A DNA stretch of 64,000 bases from Odiellus spinosus (lineage: Eukaryota; Arthropoda; Arachnida; Opiliones; Phalangiidae). Position numbers and translations under genes: made by a program. Under the pieces are notes generated by a model that saw only the letters and a list, made by a program, of their open reading frames with translations, was not told the DNA's origin and did not search any database. How positions within the stretch are numbered: position 1 is the stretch's first letter; each line of letters begins with the position of its first letter. This document shows, piece by piece, positions 1-11,239 of this stretch. Location: positions 15,173,187 to 15,237,186 of the forward strand of contig OY987228.1 of assembly GCA_963920705.1 (NCBI GenBank), given 5' to 3'.

Positions 1-506
1 TAGACTTCCGGTTTTGGAAATCGACCAGGACTATTCTAGAAAATAACTGCGAATTTCAACGTGAAAACTTTGAGTAACTTAAAAAAATTAACGGAAACCA
101 CCCCGCTTAATTTAATAGGCACATGACTCGAATTAATAAAAATTCGGTATGAATTCAAAGTACTATAATTAATTTCATTCCCATTTTTTCCTAATTAAAC
201 TCGATACTATATATGATCCTTTCCCGTATAAAAATGGATGGAATCGTGAATAAAGATCACATTTCTAGGTTTTATTCCGATTGAATATGGGGAGTGATAT
301 TATTAACGCAATCTTAAATGTGTTATTTAGTAACAAAACCTTTCAAATTAGGATTTAAGAGCATTAACTAAGTTAAAAAGCTCAATAACATTAGGCTCAG
401 TTTATAAATCTAAAAATAAAAGCGATTGTAAAAGGGTTTCAGAGTTAAAAAGTTAATTATAATCATTGTTTTGAAATTTAAAATTGGTTTCTCACGCTCG
501 TTTCAG
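1..506. other. Intron of the EPB41L4A-like gene, no exon found
   Basis: This is the intron preceding the first visible exon. It ends with a pyrimidine-rich acceptor, TTTCAG, at 501-506. I saw no FERM N-lobe coding sequence in it, so the first exons (start codon and F1 lobe) must lie to the left of the window. Confidence 0.6.
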
Positions 507-3500
507 GTACCAGTTTTTCTTACAAGTGAAACAGGACATTCTACAGGGCCGACTTCCCGTATCTTTCGATTTGGCTGCTCAACTTTTCGCTTACGCCGTT
601 CAATGTGAGTTTCTCGATTTTTATTCGTAAAGTAGCGATCATTTACCGTTGCCAAAGTAACCGTCGTGTTTCGCGGTTTAAGAAATCTTATTATCCTTCG
701 GAAAAATTGTTTTAAAAAATTACTATATTTGACGGTATAAAGCGTAGAGAGAAATATGAGAAATTCCATCATCAGACACGAACTGGCAATTTTGTAACTA
801 TAGTTAATTCGACGACGAATTGGCAGCGCTGACAAGGCTAAGCCACACGATACATCAATAATTTCTTTGCTAAGAGATAAAGGGAGACTATCTTTGCCCG
901 TGCTAAAAATTCGAGTTGGAAATGACTAGGAGTCTGTGATGAATATAACTAAAGGACGATCACGAATTAGGGCCTTTAAAGAATTAACCTATCTTTCCTG
1001 CCAAAATAACAAAGTAGCTTTTCTTTTTATTTTATTTTTTTTTTTTAACCAAAAGGCGAGCGAGTGATCATAGTATATTTCTAGCAAAACGTGGGATAAA
1101 GAGACCAAACTTTCATGCCAAATTAAATTGATATATTAAAGTTGCAGAATATCCTAACCACTGATTTTCGGAGTAATTTTGTGATTTCAATGTTAAATTC
1201 CAATAAAGAACGTTTAGGGATTTTGGTTTTCGACTAATTAAGTGTACGGGATTTTGGCCGACTTCTCCCTCTACTATCTATTCAAGTTTGAACGAACTGT
1301 AGTATTTTGCGGTATACCCGAGTTCAGCTTTGGTAGTGCAAAGAGTTCGTAAACTTTGTACAGCTGAGTTCATAAGTGTCTGCCACCTAGGTATTTTGCG
1401 AGGGGGCAGACACTCGCGAACTCAGGTGTACAAAAGTTTTGAACTCTTTGCACTATCAAAGCTGAACTCAGAGTTCATAAGAGTTCTAACTCAATGCACT
1501 GTCAAAGCTGAACTCAGTGAACTCAGGTGTACAGCGAATTCACGAGTGTCTGACCCCTCGGTATTTTGGTATCACATATTACTTGCCACTTCACAAAAAA
1601 TGAGATATATCTCTTGCTAGCGAATTAAGTATATCTCAACTCTTATTAATCCCATTCCTTCCTTTATGAAGAACGCACTATATGGAAATTATACGTTTTA
1701 ATAACGTCTTCGTGGTCTTTAAACTTCTTTTAAAGATATCCGCCCCGAAGAAATAAGTTATTTTCCATTAAGTACGTTACTTAAGTACAAAGGGATAATT
1801 AATTATCCGCGTGAGAGGGAAACATATTTTTCATTACATTTTTTAAAAAAGAGGGAGGTAATGTTGGTTTTTCTTTTCTTTTCATTAATCTACGCGTTAC
1901 TCTCGGTACCAGCCGAATTAGGAGATTTCGACTCGCGCAGACACCAGGCCGACTACATCTCGGAGTTCCGCTTTTCACCCAACCAAACGCCGGAACTGGA
2001 GGCCAAAGTGGTTCAACTTCATAAAGATCTCGTGTAAGGGCGGGGATAAGTACTACATTATTGATGTAATACAGATATTAAAAGTACACGTGCAAGATAA
2101 AGTTTAGAAGAAAAAAACGCCTAACAGTAATTCTAAACAAGCCTTAAACAATAATGGTTAGTTTAATTATTAACTTAGACATAAACCTGCTAGTGCTTGG
2201 TAGGCGTGCTACTACCCTTTGGATGGTGCATCCAATTAAATCGCGCGATGTAGAGCTATTGGTTTTAATTTTAAACCTACAATATGCTAGCTATGGCAAA
2301 TAAAACTTTGAGCCTGCACTTGGACTTTAGTGATTAAATCTTAGTTAAGTGCTTAGTTCTGGTAGATGGAATGAAATAACCCGATTTGAAAGTCTTAAAT
2401 CTGCAATCTTTCAGTGGAAAACTGAACCGGGAATGAAAAACGAGTAAAGATTGGTTATCTTAATTACTATATATAATTACAGCGGCGTTGTACCCTCCGC
2501 GGCTGAAATGAACTTTCTCGAGAGGGTCAAATGGCTGGACATGTACGGCGTTGACTTGCACCCCGTTTTGGTAATTGCCATAATTATAAAGCATATATAT
2601 TCTTATAATAAGCGTTAATATCTCTTTCGTACAACCCTTAGGGTAAAGACAGTATCGAATATTATCTGGGATTGACTCCCAGCGGGGTTTTAGTATTACG
2701 AAACAAAACGAAAGTAGGAAATTATTTCTGGTAAGTGCGCCTTCTTCGTATTTGTCAGTGTCACAAGAGATCTCTAGTTAAGATAACGAGATCCTTCTCT
2801 GACTACGCTACCAATCCCGGGTGACATTGATTAAGAATAAAGAAATTATGGAAACTGATTGTATTAATTATCTTCAGGCCCAGAATCACGAAAGTGTATT
2901 TTAAAGGAAAATACTTTATGTTGAGAGTTAGAGACAAATCGGTAGGTTATTTTTGCACGATATAATTAAATATTTGTTAGCTACGAAATATTTAAAACTT
3001 CAGTATTCTGTCGCAGAACGACGAACACACCTATGGGTTCGAATTACCGACGAAATTTGCTTGTAAACATTTGTGGAAATGTTGCGTCGAGCATCACGCC
3101 TTTTTCAGGCACGTAACTATAACTTTTATAAACTATTTTCAACCAATGACGTAGTTTTAACGTTAAAAACTATGTTTACAGATTAACGCAAGTACGAGAA
3201 GTCCCCGGACAATCGGGCAAAGTCTTCAGCTTAGGATCCAGATTTCGGTACAGGTATTATCGCGAGTATTGTCGAATGAACGATTCATCTTCACCGAAAC
3301 CTTTCTATCTTTTCCGAAAACTTAAATCGCGCAGCGGACGAACGCAGAAGCAAGTTCAGTCAGAGCTTTTCTCCAGTTCACGAGATCAACCCACCGTGGT
3401 GAGGGTGCCCAGTCGACGTTACCAGAGGCGATTGGGTCAACCCGACGGCGCGGACGCTTGTAAGATCAAATTAAATCAATTTATTATCTCGAATTTAAAT

Positions 3501-6427
3501 CTTTCCATCTCGAATAGCAATGACGAATAAAGAAGAAGCGCTAAACGACAATGGATACGTGGAAACTAAGGTGAACGTTTCAGTTCCACAACCCGTTTTC
3601 TTGTAAGTATAGATTCGTTGAAAATTGTAATGAAAAATGGTATATGTATCGACGTTTTCTAGCAGAACATCGATGCATAGAGCTTCGTCATTACCTTCAG
3701 CTTTACCACAATCATCTTCACCCAGAAGCACAAGATCAGCGCCGTGGGAAGAACAGCAAAATAGGTTCGGAATTTAACCATCTTTACAGAATCTATGATC
3801 GGGTATAATTGAGAAATTATTCTACACAGGGGCTTGTATTCTAATTCAACCAATCCATCTCCGAGATCAGTTCGAAGTTCCGCTTCTCAGAATACGCGGT
3901 TTCCATTACACAAAAGAACGTTGTCTATGGATAGTGATAGCAGCTACGACTCGCGTCGCAGAAGGTAAATTATTAGCTCAACGCGTCACGCGTGGGTCGA
4001 CAAGACGTAACTCTTTCGTATTTCTAGACACCATCGTAGCAGACGCGGATCGGACAACGAAAGTGAAGTGTCAAAGTCTTCTAAGGGCTCCAAAGTGTCC
4101 AAGTCATCGCGGCGAAGCAGGAGAAAAGGAGGGTATGTAGAAATGGTACTGAAGTTTCAAGTTTGACAATTAAAATGACCAGTATAATTATTTCATTAGG
4201 GAAAGTGGAAGCGAAACAGACGGTCAACACAAGAAACGACATAGCAGACACCATAGATCTGGCAGTAACGTTGAATTGGTAGATTCGGAAGCTCAATGGA
4301 GAGAGGTACAAAAACTTCAACAAGAGAAGGCCAACTTGCGACCGCAAAACGCGGTAGTACGAGATCTTTCCCATAGAAGAAGCGGGTAAGGAAGCGTAAC
4401 GGTTCAACGATTATGCCACGATGACCATCATTTAAAACTTGTTTAAATCGACAGTTACCAAAACTCTGGTATGGAAACCGAATCCGAGATGAACTACCAA
4501 AGGAGGAAAAAGCACAGAAGACACCGTTCCAGGTCTAAATCACCAGAAAGTAGAAAGTCTCTGCCCACGGAACTTAAACAACACATCGAGTAGGCATAAT
4601 TATTAAGGATCATTCCACTCGAGGCAAGGTTATATACTTTAATATATCAAATTTCAGTTACAACCTAGTGGACCCAGTGGGACTGACCGAAGAGGAGTTG
4701 AAAGATATAAAATACACCAAAGTAGAGTAGGTGTCCAACGCCTTACGTTTTTCACCATAATATTATTTAAAATTGACACTTTCCTCTTTACGCAGGACTG
4801 ACATAAGACTGTTCAAAATTCGTTACTCACCCACTACGGGTAAACCGCGGGGAAAGATAACTAACCCATCTACGAAGTAAGTTTCGCATCATGCCATCAT
4901 GGGGGTCGAATTTAGAATTGCAAAAAGAGTTTTCTTTTAGAGGGTTAGAGTTTTCTCTATGATTGAGATTGAGAATCATTTACAACCTACAATGACTCCC
5001 ACTGATAGACTGAGGCTGATAGATACGCGGCGCCTACCTTTTTTTTACCCATAATATTTTCAAAAGATACCGAACACAAATTTTGTTCTAAATTTAAAAT
5101 GTTTGACGCCGATTTTTTGCCCCATCTCCAGACAAAATCCAACCTCGGTGGACGACGACGACCCCCCACCGCCTTATTCATTGCCCACTCAAAACGGCTC
5201 GACCCAATCGTCAAGACCATCCGTAAGCCAAATTCGCTCGACTTCGGCGGTCAACTTGACCAGCGTCGATCCAGCCATGCCACCGAGTATGCCCCGATTG
5301 TACCCCGTGACAAATGGTGGCGTTCCCGGAAGTAGTCGTTTCAGTAGCAATTTAAGTTCCAAGTTAGTATCACTATCAAACTTAATTGGCATTAACTAGC
5401 CTAAACATAAAAGGAACGATAGCAAATAATATAACTGGGAGCGGACAAATGTGGGAGAATTTGACTATAAAAATAATACCCCCCTCCCCCCCAAAAGAGG
5501 ATGTGGGTAGAGCTAGAGGTAGTCGACTCCTTCCTTTGTCCACTCTCTATATTTAAAGATAATGTTTTAAATTATATCATTCATTAACTAACTTTATGAC
5601 GCACTAGACTAGAAACAACTAACCTTCAATAGTAACGTTCGTCGTTCACTTTGACTCTTTGAGCTAACATTTAATCGCTGCTGCATCCGCAAAAGGTGGA
5701 GGCTTTCTTACTAAATTATCTTCTGGCTTATAGGGCGGTGAAGGTACTACAATAAACTATACATTATCAAGAACCCAGTCGCTAATGAGAATACTAGACT
5801 TAATTATTTTCATTTTTACCCTCCCATCTCTTTCATTTAGTCAAGAATTCGGCTATTCGTCCAGTAGGTCGAACCTAACCAAAAGTTGTTTGTCGCAGGT
5901 AATTAACTTCCCATGTCAACATTCTAATTTAAATTATTCGAAAAATTGTTCTAATTGACAAGATGTGGGTTATTTTTCTTTATTTCTTAGAGTAAGCCAG
6001 ATATTTTAAGTTCAAACGTGGACGGATATGATATGGGGGCTAATAGGTATTTGGAATTGTTAATAAAAATATATTTACTCGAGTTAAAGACTAATTTATA
6101 TTTAGGGTAACTAACGGTAATTACTATAACGGTCATCACAATTACAATGGCCATCACTCGCCACCCGCAATCAGTAATACGCCTAGGGTTACCTTTCAAA
6201 CGCCATTAACTTCGACAGTAAACCCAAAGGTAATTATCCAAAAATGTATTTTTTTTTTTAAATAATAAATTTTTTCAAATACCTCTCTTAATTAGCCAAC
6301 ACCTGGTCCAGCGCCGTACCAATGGTCCTCGGGATCTTCGGTTCTTCACACGCCTAAAACGGAACAAGGAAATGGTCACTATAATGAAAACGGTCTTCTA
6401 ACGCACGAAATGAGTACCGAACTTTAA
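507..6427 (+). CDS. EPB41L4A: Band 4.1-like protein 4A (FERM-FA protein), 5' partial, 21 exons
   Basis: FERM proteins of this family link membrane proteins to cortical actin and affect epithelial polarity. Exons: 507-604, 1913-2033, 2483-2570, 2642-2730, 2878-2941, 3017-3108, 3182-3253, 3335-3459, 3518-3602, 3663-3764, 3830-3964, 4028-4132, 4200-4385, 4455-4589, 4658-4726, 4796-4876, 5132-5362, 5841-5898, 5991-6046, 6106-6229, 6296-6427. They total 2248 nt in one unbroken frame (748 residues plus stop). Visible residues 1-100 are the F2 lobe ([22 protein letters not shown]), 104-190 the F3 lobe ([25 protein letters not shown]), followed by the FA segment (GSRFRYSGRTQ). The tail has the 4A-type landmarks SAPWEE, VDSEAQW and [14 protein letters not shown], an Arg/Ser-rich part, a PPPPY WW-ligand motif near residue 563, and a C-terminal STEL that fits a class I PDZ ligand. 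The F1 lobe is outside the window. Family is sure; the 4A versus 4B split rests on the tail motifs. Confidence 0.88.
1320..1560. repeat. Foldback element with duplicated right arm in an intron
   Basis: An inverted repeat of about 65 bp per arm spans 1320-1469: it starts GAGTTCAGCTTTGG and ends in the near-complement TCAAAGCTGAACTC, with a short central spacer around 1390-1402. The right arm is then partly repeated (about 1470-1560). It lies between the first two visible exons of the FERM gene. No coding capacity; a MITE or foldback element is the likely origin. Confidence 0.65.
3109..3181 (+). other. GC-AG intron in the FERM gene
   Basis: Frame continuity (residues AFFR then LTQ) needs the exon to end at 3108 and the next to begin at 3182. 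The donor is then GCACGT instead of GT, with acceptor TTTACAG. The nearby GT at 3112 would break the frame. GC-AG introns are a known minor class of U2-type introns. Confidence 0.65.
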
Positions 6428-6558
6428 CGCGCGCTTTCGCGACTATAACTCTAGTTAGGCTATTAATCGGTAATTTTTCTTTATTGTTTTTATTAACGAG
6501 CCATTTATTTTGAATGTATATAATACGCGAAGTCGTTTTTTCGATCATTTATTGTGTA

Positions 6559-6564
6559 AATAAA
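6559..6564 (+). terminator. Poly(A) signal of the FERM gene
   Basis: A canonical AATAAA lies about 130 bp after the stop codon at 6427, in AT-rich 3' sequence. It is the first perfect hexamer after the stop. Confidence 0.5.
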
Positions 6565-7079
6565 CTATAAATTCGCGCGTTTAATATGTTTTTTCGACTT
6601 TTGTAAATCTATTCTGAAGGTTTTGTAATAATTATTATATTTGACTAAATTAAAAATGAAAGTGCTATATTTTTGATCTTGATTTCTTTAAAAATTCTAA
6701 TATTTCCACTTTCGTTAATAGTTAGGCTCTGATGTCACAATACAATAATCAATGTTATTTACAATTTATTAAATTTTTGGACTGAATTAAAATTTTATTT
6801 TTCCTATATTTGAACTTTTAGTTAGGATATGACGTCGCAACACACTCTACCATACCGGTACACCCTGAAATTAACCTTTAGAACTATGGAATAGAGACAG
6901 ACAAACCTGCTCTCCCAATTCTGGCTTTATACAGAGGCATGGACAAATTATACTGTAGACGAAATCGCGCCGTAGGGACGGTAGGAATTTAAAATTACTG
7001 GGGAAATAAAACTTCCGACTCTAATTTAGTTTAGGTCGAAGTATGTAGACGTAGACGTAGGGAAGAGATTAGTTCAGTC

Positions 7080-7358
7080 AAGGAGGATTAGACAAGGAGA
7101 AGAAATGTGGGGACGGCGCGGTTCCTACTGCGTCGGCCTAAACTCCCACTCTGGGAGAACGGGGGTAGAGACGTTTCGTGGTAAAATGTTGTCACGTGGG
7201 TAAAACGAATCCTTTATGAGACGCGCTAGCTAGCGACCACGTGACAACAGTTTACCTCGAGAATTTCCTATCCCCCCTTTCCACCCGAGTGGGAGGTTGG
7301 CTCTTCTCTCTCTAACTCAACGCAGCCCCACATTTCCTCTCCTTGTCTAATCCTCCTT
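7080..7358. mobile_element. Foldback MITE with 33-bp TIRs
   Basis: The arms 7080-7112 and 7326-7358 are inverted copies (left arm begins AAGGAGGATTAGACAAGGAG) with one mismatch. The interior is also folded: GTTGTCACGTGG at about 7188-7199 pairs with CCACGTGACAAC at 7237-7248, around a GCTAGCTAGC core. It has no coding capacity, so it is a non-autonomous DNA element; superfamily not determined. Confidence 0.7.
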
Positions 7359-7784
7359 GGTTCAGTGTAGGACAAACTGAAGGGGCTCAGATCGAAGTGC
7401 CGGGAGTTTTGGCGCAGTCGCTGTGGGTCCCATTACAGTATAACTTGTCCATGGTGGAATGGAGAGCGCCGATAAAGCGAGAGATGGATAAGTCATATGG
7501 CAAATTCCACAAATTGAATACTTAGTTCCCCACTATCTTTAAGTCAATAAATCACGTAGATAACGGGAGTGGGTTTAACCATAGGTTTTGAGCGTGCTAC
7601 CGACTCAATGTGGAATTTCAATACTTCATAGTCCGGTAAAGTTGAATGGACAGTAAAAGAGAAAACTAAAAGAGCTGAAAGTAGGGTTTTGAATTAGAGA
7701 TGGCGAAATAATAGACATGAATATCCATATATGATAGTTTCAGCGTTATAACGAGCTTTGTTAAATTATTAATTAAATTTTAAG

Positions 7785-7950
7785 CAAAAGATAGGCTCAG
7801 AAAGTAAGGTGCTCACATCCGGATAAACCTTCAAGTTGGAAACCGCGAATGAATAAATCATTCGAATATTCATCATCGCCAATCTTTGGGTTTGAACCCT
7901 CTACCCTCTCAGTTAAAGACAGACGCGTTACCACGAAGCTACGAAAGCTT
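7785..7950 (-). repeat. tRNA-like / SINE-like sequence
   Basis: Read on the minus strand, 7946 down to about 7880 resembles a degraded tRNA: an A-box-like TAGCTTCGTGGT, an anticodon-arm-like stretch, then a B-box-like GGGTTCAAACCC with normal spacing. The anticodon stem does not pair well and the acceptor stem is lost, so it is not a functional tRNA. A tRNA-derived SINE head is plausible; the tail has no clear A-run. Confidence 0.38.
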
Positions 7951-9103
7951 CATATACACTAATAAAACATTTGATAAGCCCAGTCGTGGTTTTAGTACTG
8001 AAAACCCCCGCTAAAGAGTTGACGGGGTTTTTAGATGTGGGTAAAATAAAAGTGTTCATAAATTAATGATAACGCATCTAAAATTTTAATTTCAATAAAC
8101 ATTAATTTAAATTTAGTTTCAAATAAAATAAATGCACTTTCAAAACTTAGATATTTAATTTTATCCTAGATGGCAACAGCGTGTTCGAAAAATTAAGGCG
8201 ATGTTTTAGATAAAAGTCAATATTTGGGAAATGGCGCGAATTTTGAATTTGGTTTTTAAAATGCTAATTAAGCCAGTACCCCTTTTGCATTAGGGCGGTT
8301 CGCTATACGAAATACACGAGCACAGTTAAAGTGACGTCACTACTAATACAAAATTTATAGTAAAAATGTGAATTTAAAACTAAAACTTTAAATGTCTAAA
8401 AATAAAAATTGCTGATTTCATGACAAATCTGTTTCTTATATCACATTGTTTACTGAGATTATAATCCAATTAAAGTTCTAGTCCTTGCGCGTTCTACATA
8501 GTATTGGTGATATTAGTCGATTATTTTATTCGCCCTTACAAATTATTAATAGTTCCCCAAGTAAGAGGGTTACAAGACGTCAGAAGATCTTTTCCCCAGG
8601 GTCATTTGCCCTCTACCTTCAAGCATTGTATTTTCAGCATGTTCAAAGATATATATTGTTTTCTTAGACATTCTCTACAAATTGGTTAAAGAATTTCCTG
8701 GGCCATTATATAAATATATGGTCGCTAAGATGTCTTAAATTAAATTTAAATTGAGGCTGTCACATTTTTTGGAATGATTATGGATTATATTTTTAGTTTT
8801 ATCATACTATCAAAACGTCATATTCAAAATTGTACACATCTGAGTAAACGCGTTCTTGAAAACAAAAATATGCAGGCAAGTTTTAATCCAATGACGTAGT
8901 TTATTTCTGGAACGTAATTAAAGATTCTTTTAATACGAAAGGTAGGAGTTCATGAAACATCCGTGACAGCCTCACTTTAAGTGAAAATAAAATTACCCAT
9001 TAATCTGATTTTAACTACAGGGATGCTTCATTAATTATCTTCCAACGTCACACTCTTTTATCTCAATCCTCGATGTAAATAACCCAATTGTGGGGTTTCC
9101 TTA

Positions 9104-9820
9104 AGGGCCTTTCACACCAGCCAATCTTTAGCTCCAACTAGTTGGTACAACTAATCGGAGCAATTAGTTGGTCCAACTCCACCGTTCACACACTTAAAAA
9201 AAATGTATAAAATTTTTCCTTCAATTTTTATGAACAGCCAATCATTAAGGGTTAATGTGATGTCATAATTTTCGCCACTCCCTGTCATTTTTTTTTTTTT
9301 TTTTGGTACTTTTTAAATAATCGCGGCCGAATTTTTGCGCATTATTTTTAAAAATTATGCGCGGGCGCCACCTAGCAGATATCGAGTGAAGAACTAGAGA
9401 GACTCAAGAGAGGTCAGACTCCTGGGTTTCGCGACATAGTTATCGTTTATTTAATTGCACTTGAGGATAAATATAAGTTCAATTTCACACTTTTATGTGT
9501 TAACGTACCTTCAATTTAGAATTAAAACGATATGTCCACCAACCAGCCCAATCAAAAAGAAAATGGCTACCAGAAGACCGGGATTATTTTTATGACCGGA
9601 AACTAATTCCTATCACGTGACGGAGAGGTCTCTAATTGGTCAAACTCTTAAAGTTGGCGCGACAAGTTGCCATGAAATTGGGTCAGCAACCCAATTTTTT
9701 TCAGGAAAATTTTAATTTTGCCAACTCCACCAATTTTTATTCACACGGAGCAACTAGTTGGGGCAATTTGAGTTGCCACAACTAGTTGGAGCTAAAAATT
9801 GGATGGTGTGAAAGGCCCTT
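9104..9820. mobile_element. PIF/Harbinger-type MITE, 717 bp, TTA target duplication
   Basis: The ends are inverted copies over about 40 bp: AGGGCCTTTCACACC starts the left end at 9104 and its complement closes the right end at 9820, followed inward by a shared TTTAGCTCCAACTAGTTG segment. The flanks are TTA at 9101-9103 and TTA at 9821-9823. A 3-bp TWA-type duplication with termini rich in GGGCC..TTCACAC is typical of the PIF/Harbinger superfamily. No transposase frame is present. Subterminal copies of an ACTAGTTGG motif occur at both ends. Confidence 0.8.
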
Positions 9821-11239
9821 TAGTACAATAAGAATCACCATCAGTTGATAGGTGGAATGACGTTAAGGTTCCTACCCCCTGTCTAACTAAAAGCACCATA
9901 TAGGGTTTGTGACGTTAAATATTTCTAATTCTTTCCACCCAGAGAAACGTTGTCTTATTAAAAGTTTGAATTTTTTTGTAAGGTATTTAAGTAAGTAGAT
10001 TAGATTTGCCCGTATAAAATGATAACGCATCAAAACACATTTCATTTTCTCGTTACTTTCAAAATGTAAATATTTGGTTATGTAAAAAGAGAAAAAACCC
10101 ACTAAAACCGTAAAGTATTCGCCCTACATTTTAGCTTCAATAAAATGACTTGATTAAGTAAAGTGATCAAAAACCACTAACGAAAAAAAAAAAAGTATCT
10201 AATGAATTTTCTTCAAAAAAGGTTTGAAAACTGACACCCACACTCGATTCATATATCTTGGAAATATCGGGCGAAAACAAGCCGCCTTTTAAAACTACGC
10301 TTGCGAAAGAAAAAGAAAAACCAAATGTTTTCTTCCCTTTGAAAACGGAAACGCCTTACTTCCTCCGTCCTTTTCCGATTTACTCTATTCACGTTGTTCA
10401 CAAACTATCCTTAGTTAGAATCCATTACTTGGCTTACACCGTACATCGAAAACGAGGCAAATAAGGCATTAAAACACAGCGGGGAACTTATAAACACTCA
10501 AAATCTTATAGGGATTATATTACTTAAAAGATTCGAATGAGAGAGAGAGAGGGATTAGCATCTATAGTTTTTCAGAGATTCTATTTGCAGCTTGTTGAAG
10601 AGATTTTAGTAAAATTTACTCAGGAGTCGTTTCGAAATATTTTTAATCGTAAATTAAATTAAACGTTATAGAATGACTCAAAAGAGAACCGACTAACTAA
10701 TTCGAGTTAATTTTGAGTTAAAATTGCGCGGAAATCTTTTTTTTTTTTTTTTTTTTTTTTTTTCGAGCCAACACCCCCGGGTTTGTTCCCCGTTCTCATT
10801 TCCTTCGAGGCAGTACGCGGAGAGCTAGAGAGGAGACTTAGTTCCTGTACATAAAAGCGACATTGCCCCTCAACAACAAAAAAAAAAACCATATCCTCTT
10901 CAGTGTATGAAAACATTGTGGGTAGACTTTCATTCTGTTTTCATCCTACCCGTAATGCACGCCGCAAGAGCTTGAAGAACGGTTCCGCGCAATTAAACTT
11001 TTTAGAAATTGCCCACAAATCAAGGAATTAAGCTTAGTTAAGTTTAAAATATAACGCGTCGCGTGTGGAAAGAAACTCGGCAAGTAGAAATACAACTGCA
11101 ATATGAAAGGCAAATTTGGAAGATGAAGACTGTAGTGAGAAAAGCGAAGCTTCCTCTTCTTCAATGACTTTTTGCGCATCCCTCTCGCCCTGAGAGCTAA
11201 AATATCAGCCTGGGAAGAATTTTTAGTTTCTATTTATAA

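Larger units (their letters stand above)
6428..11239. other. Intergenic region with transposon relics
   Basis: No gene is seen between the FERM gene and the PH-domain gene. Open frames here are short and lack family motifs. The region holds a diverged repeat (about 6719-6742 and 6820-6845 share AGTTAGG..TGA.GTC.CAA), a foldback at 7080-7358, a tRNA-like patch at 7785-7950, the 717-bp MITE at 9104-9820, a perfect CRE-like palindrome GTGACGTCAC at 8331-8340, a GA run near 10540 and a long T run at 10738-10763. Confidence 0.6.

Noticed and set aside
3495-5392. Minus-strand frames opposite the FERM gene exons
   Set aside because: Shadows of the plus-strand exons, which keep one frame across all splice junctions and match the family.
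5732-5743. Tiny exon candidate (TTATAG, then GGCGGTGAAG, then GTACTA) in the FERM gene
   Set aside because: The exon ending at 5362 joins directly to 5841 in phase; the tiny exon is not needed and would shift the frame.
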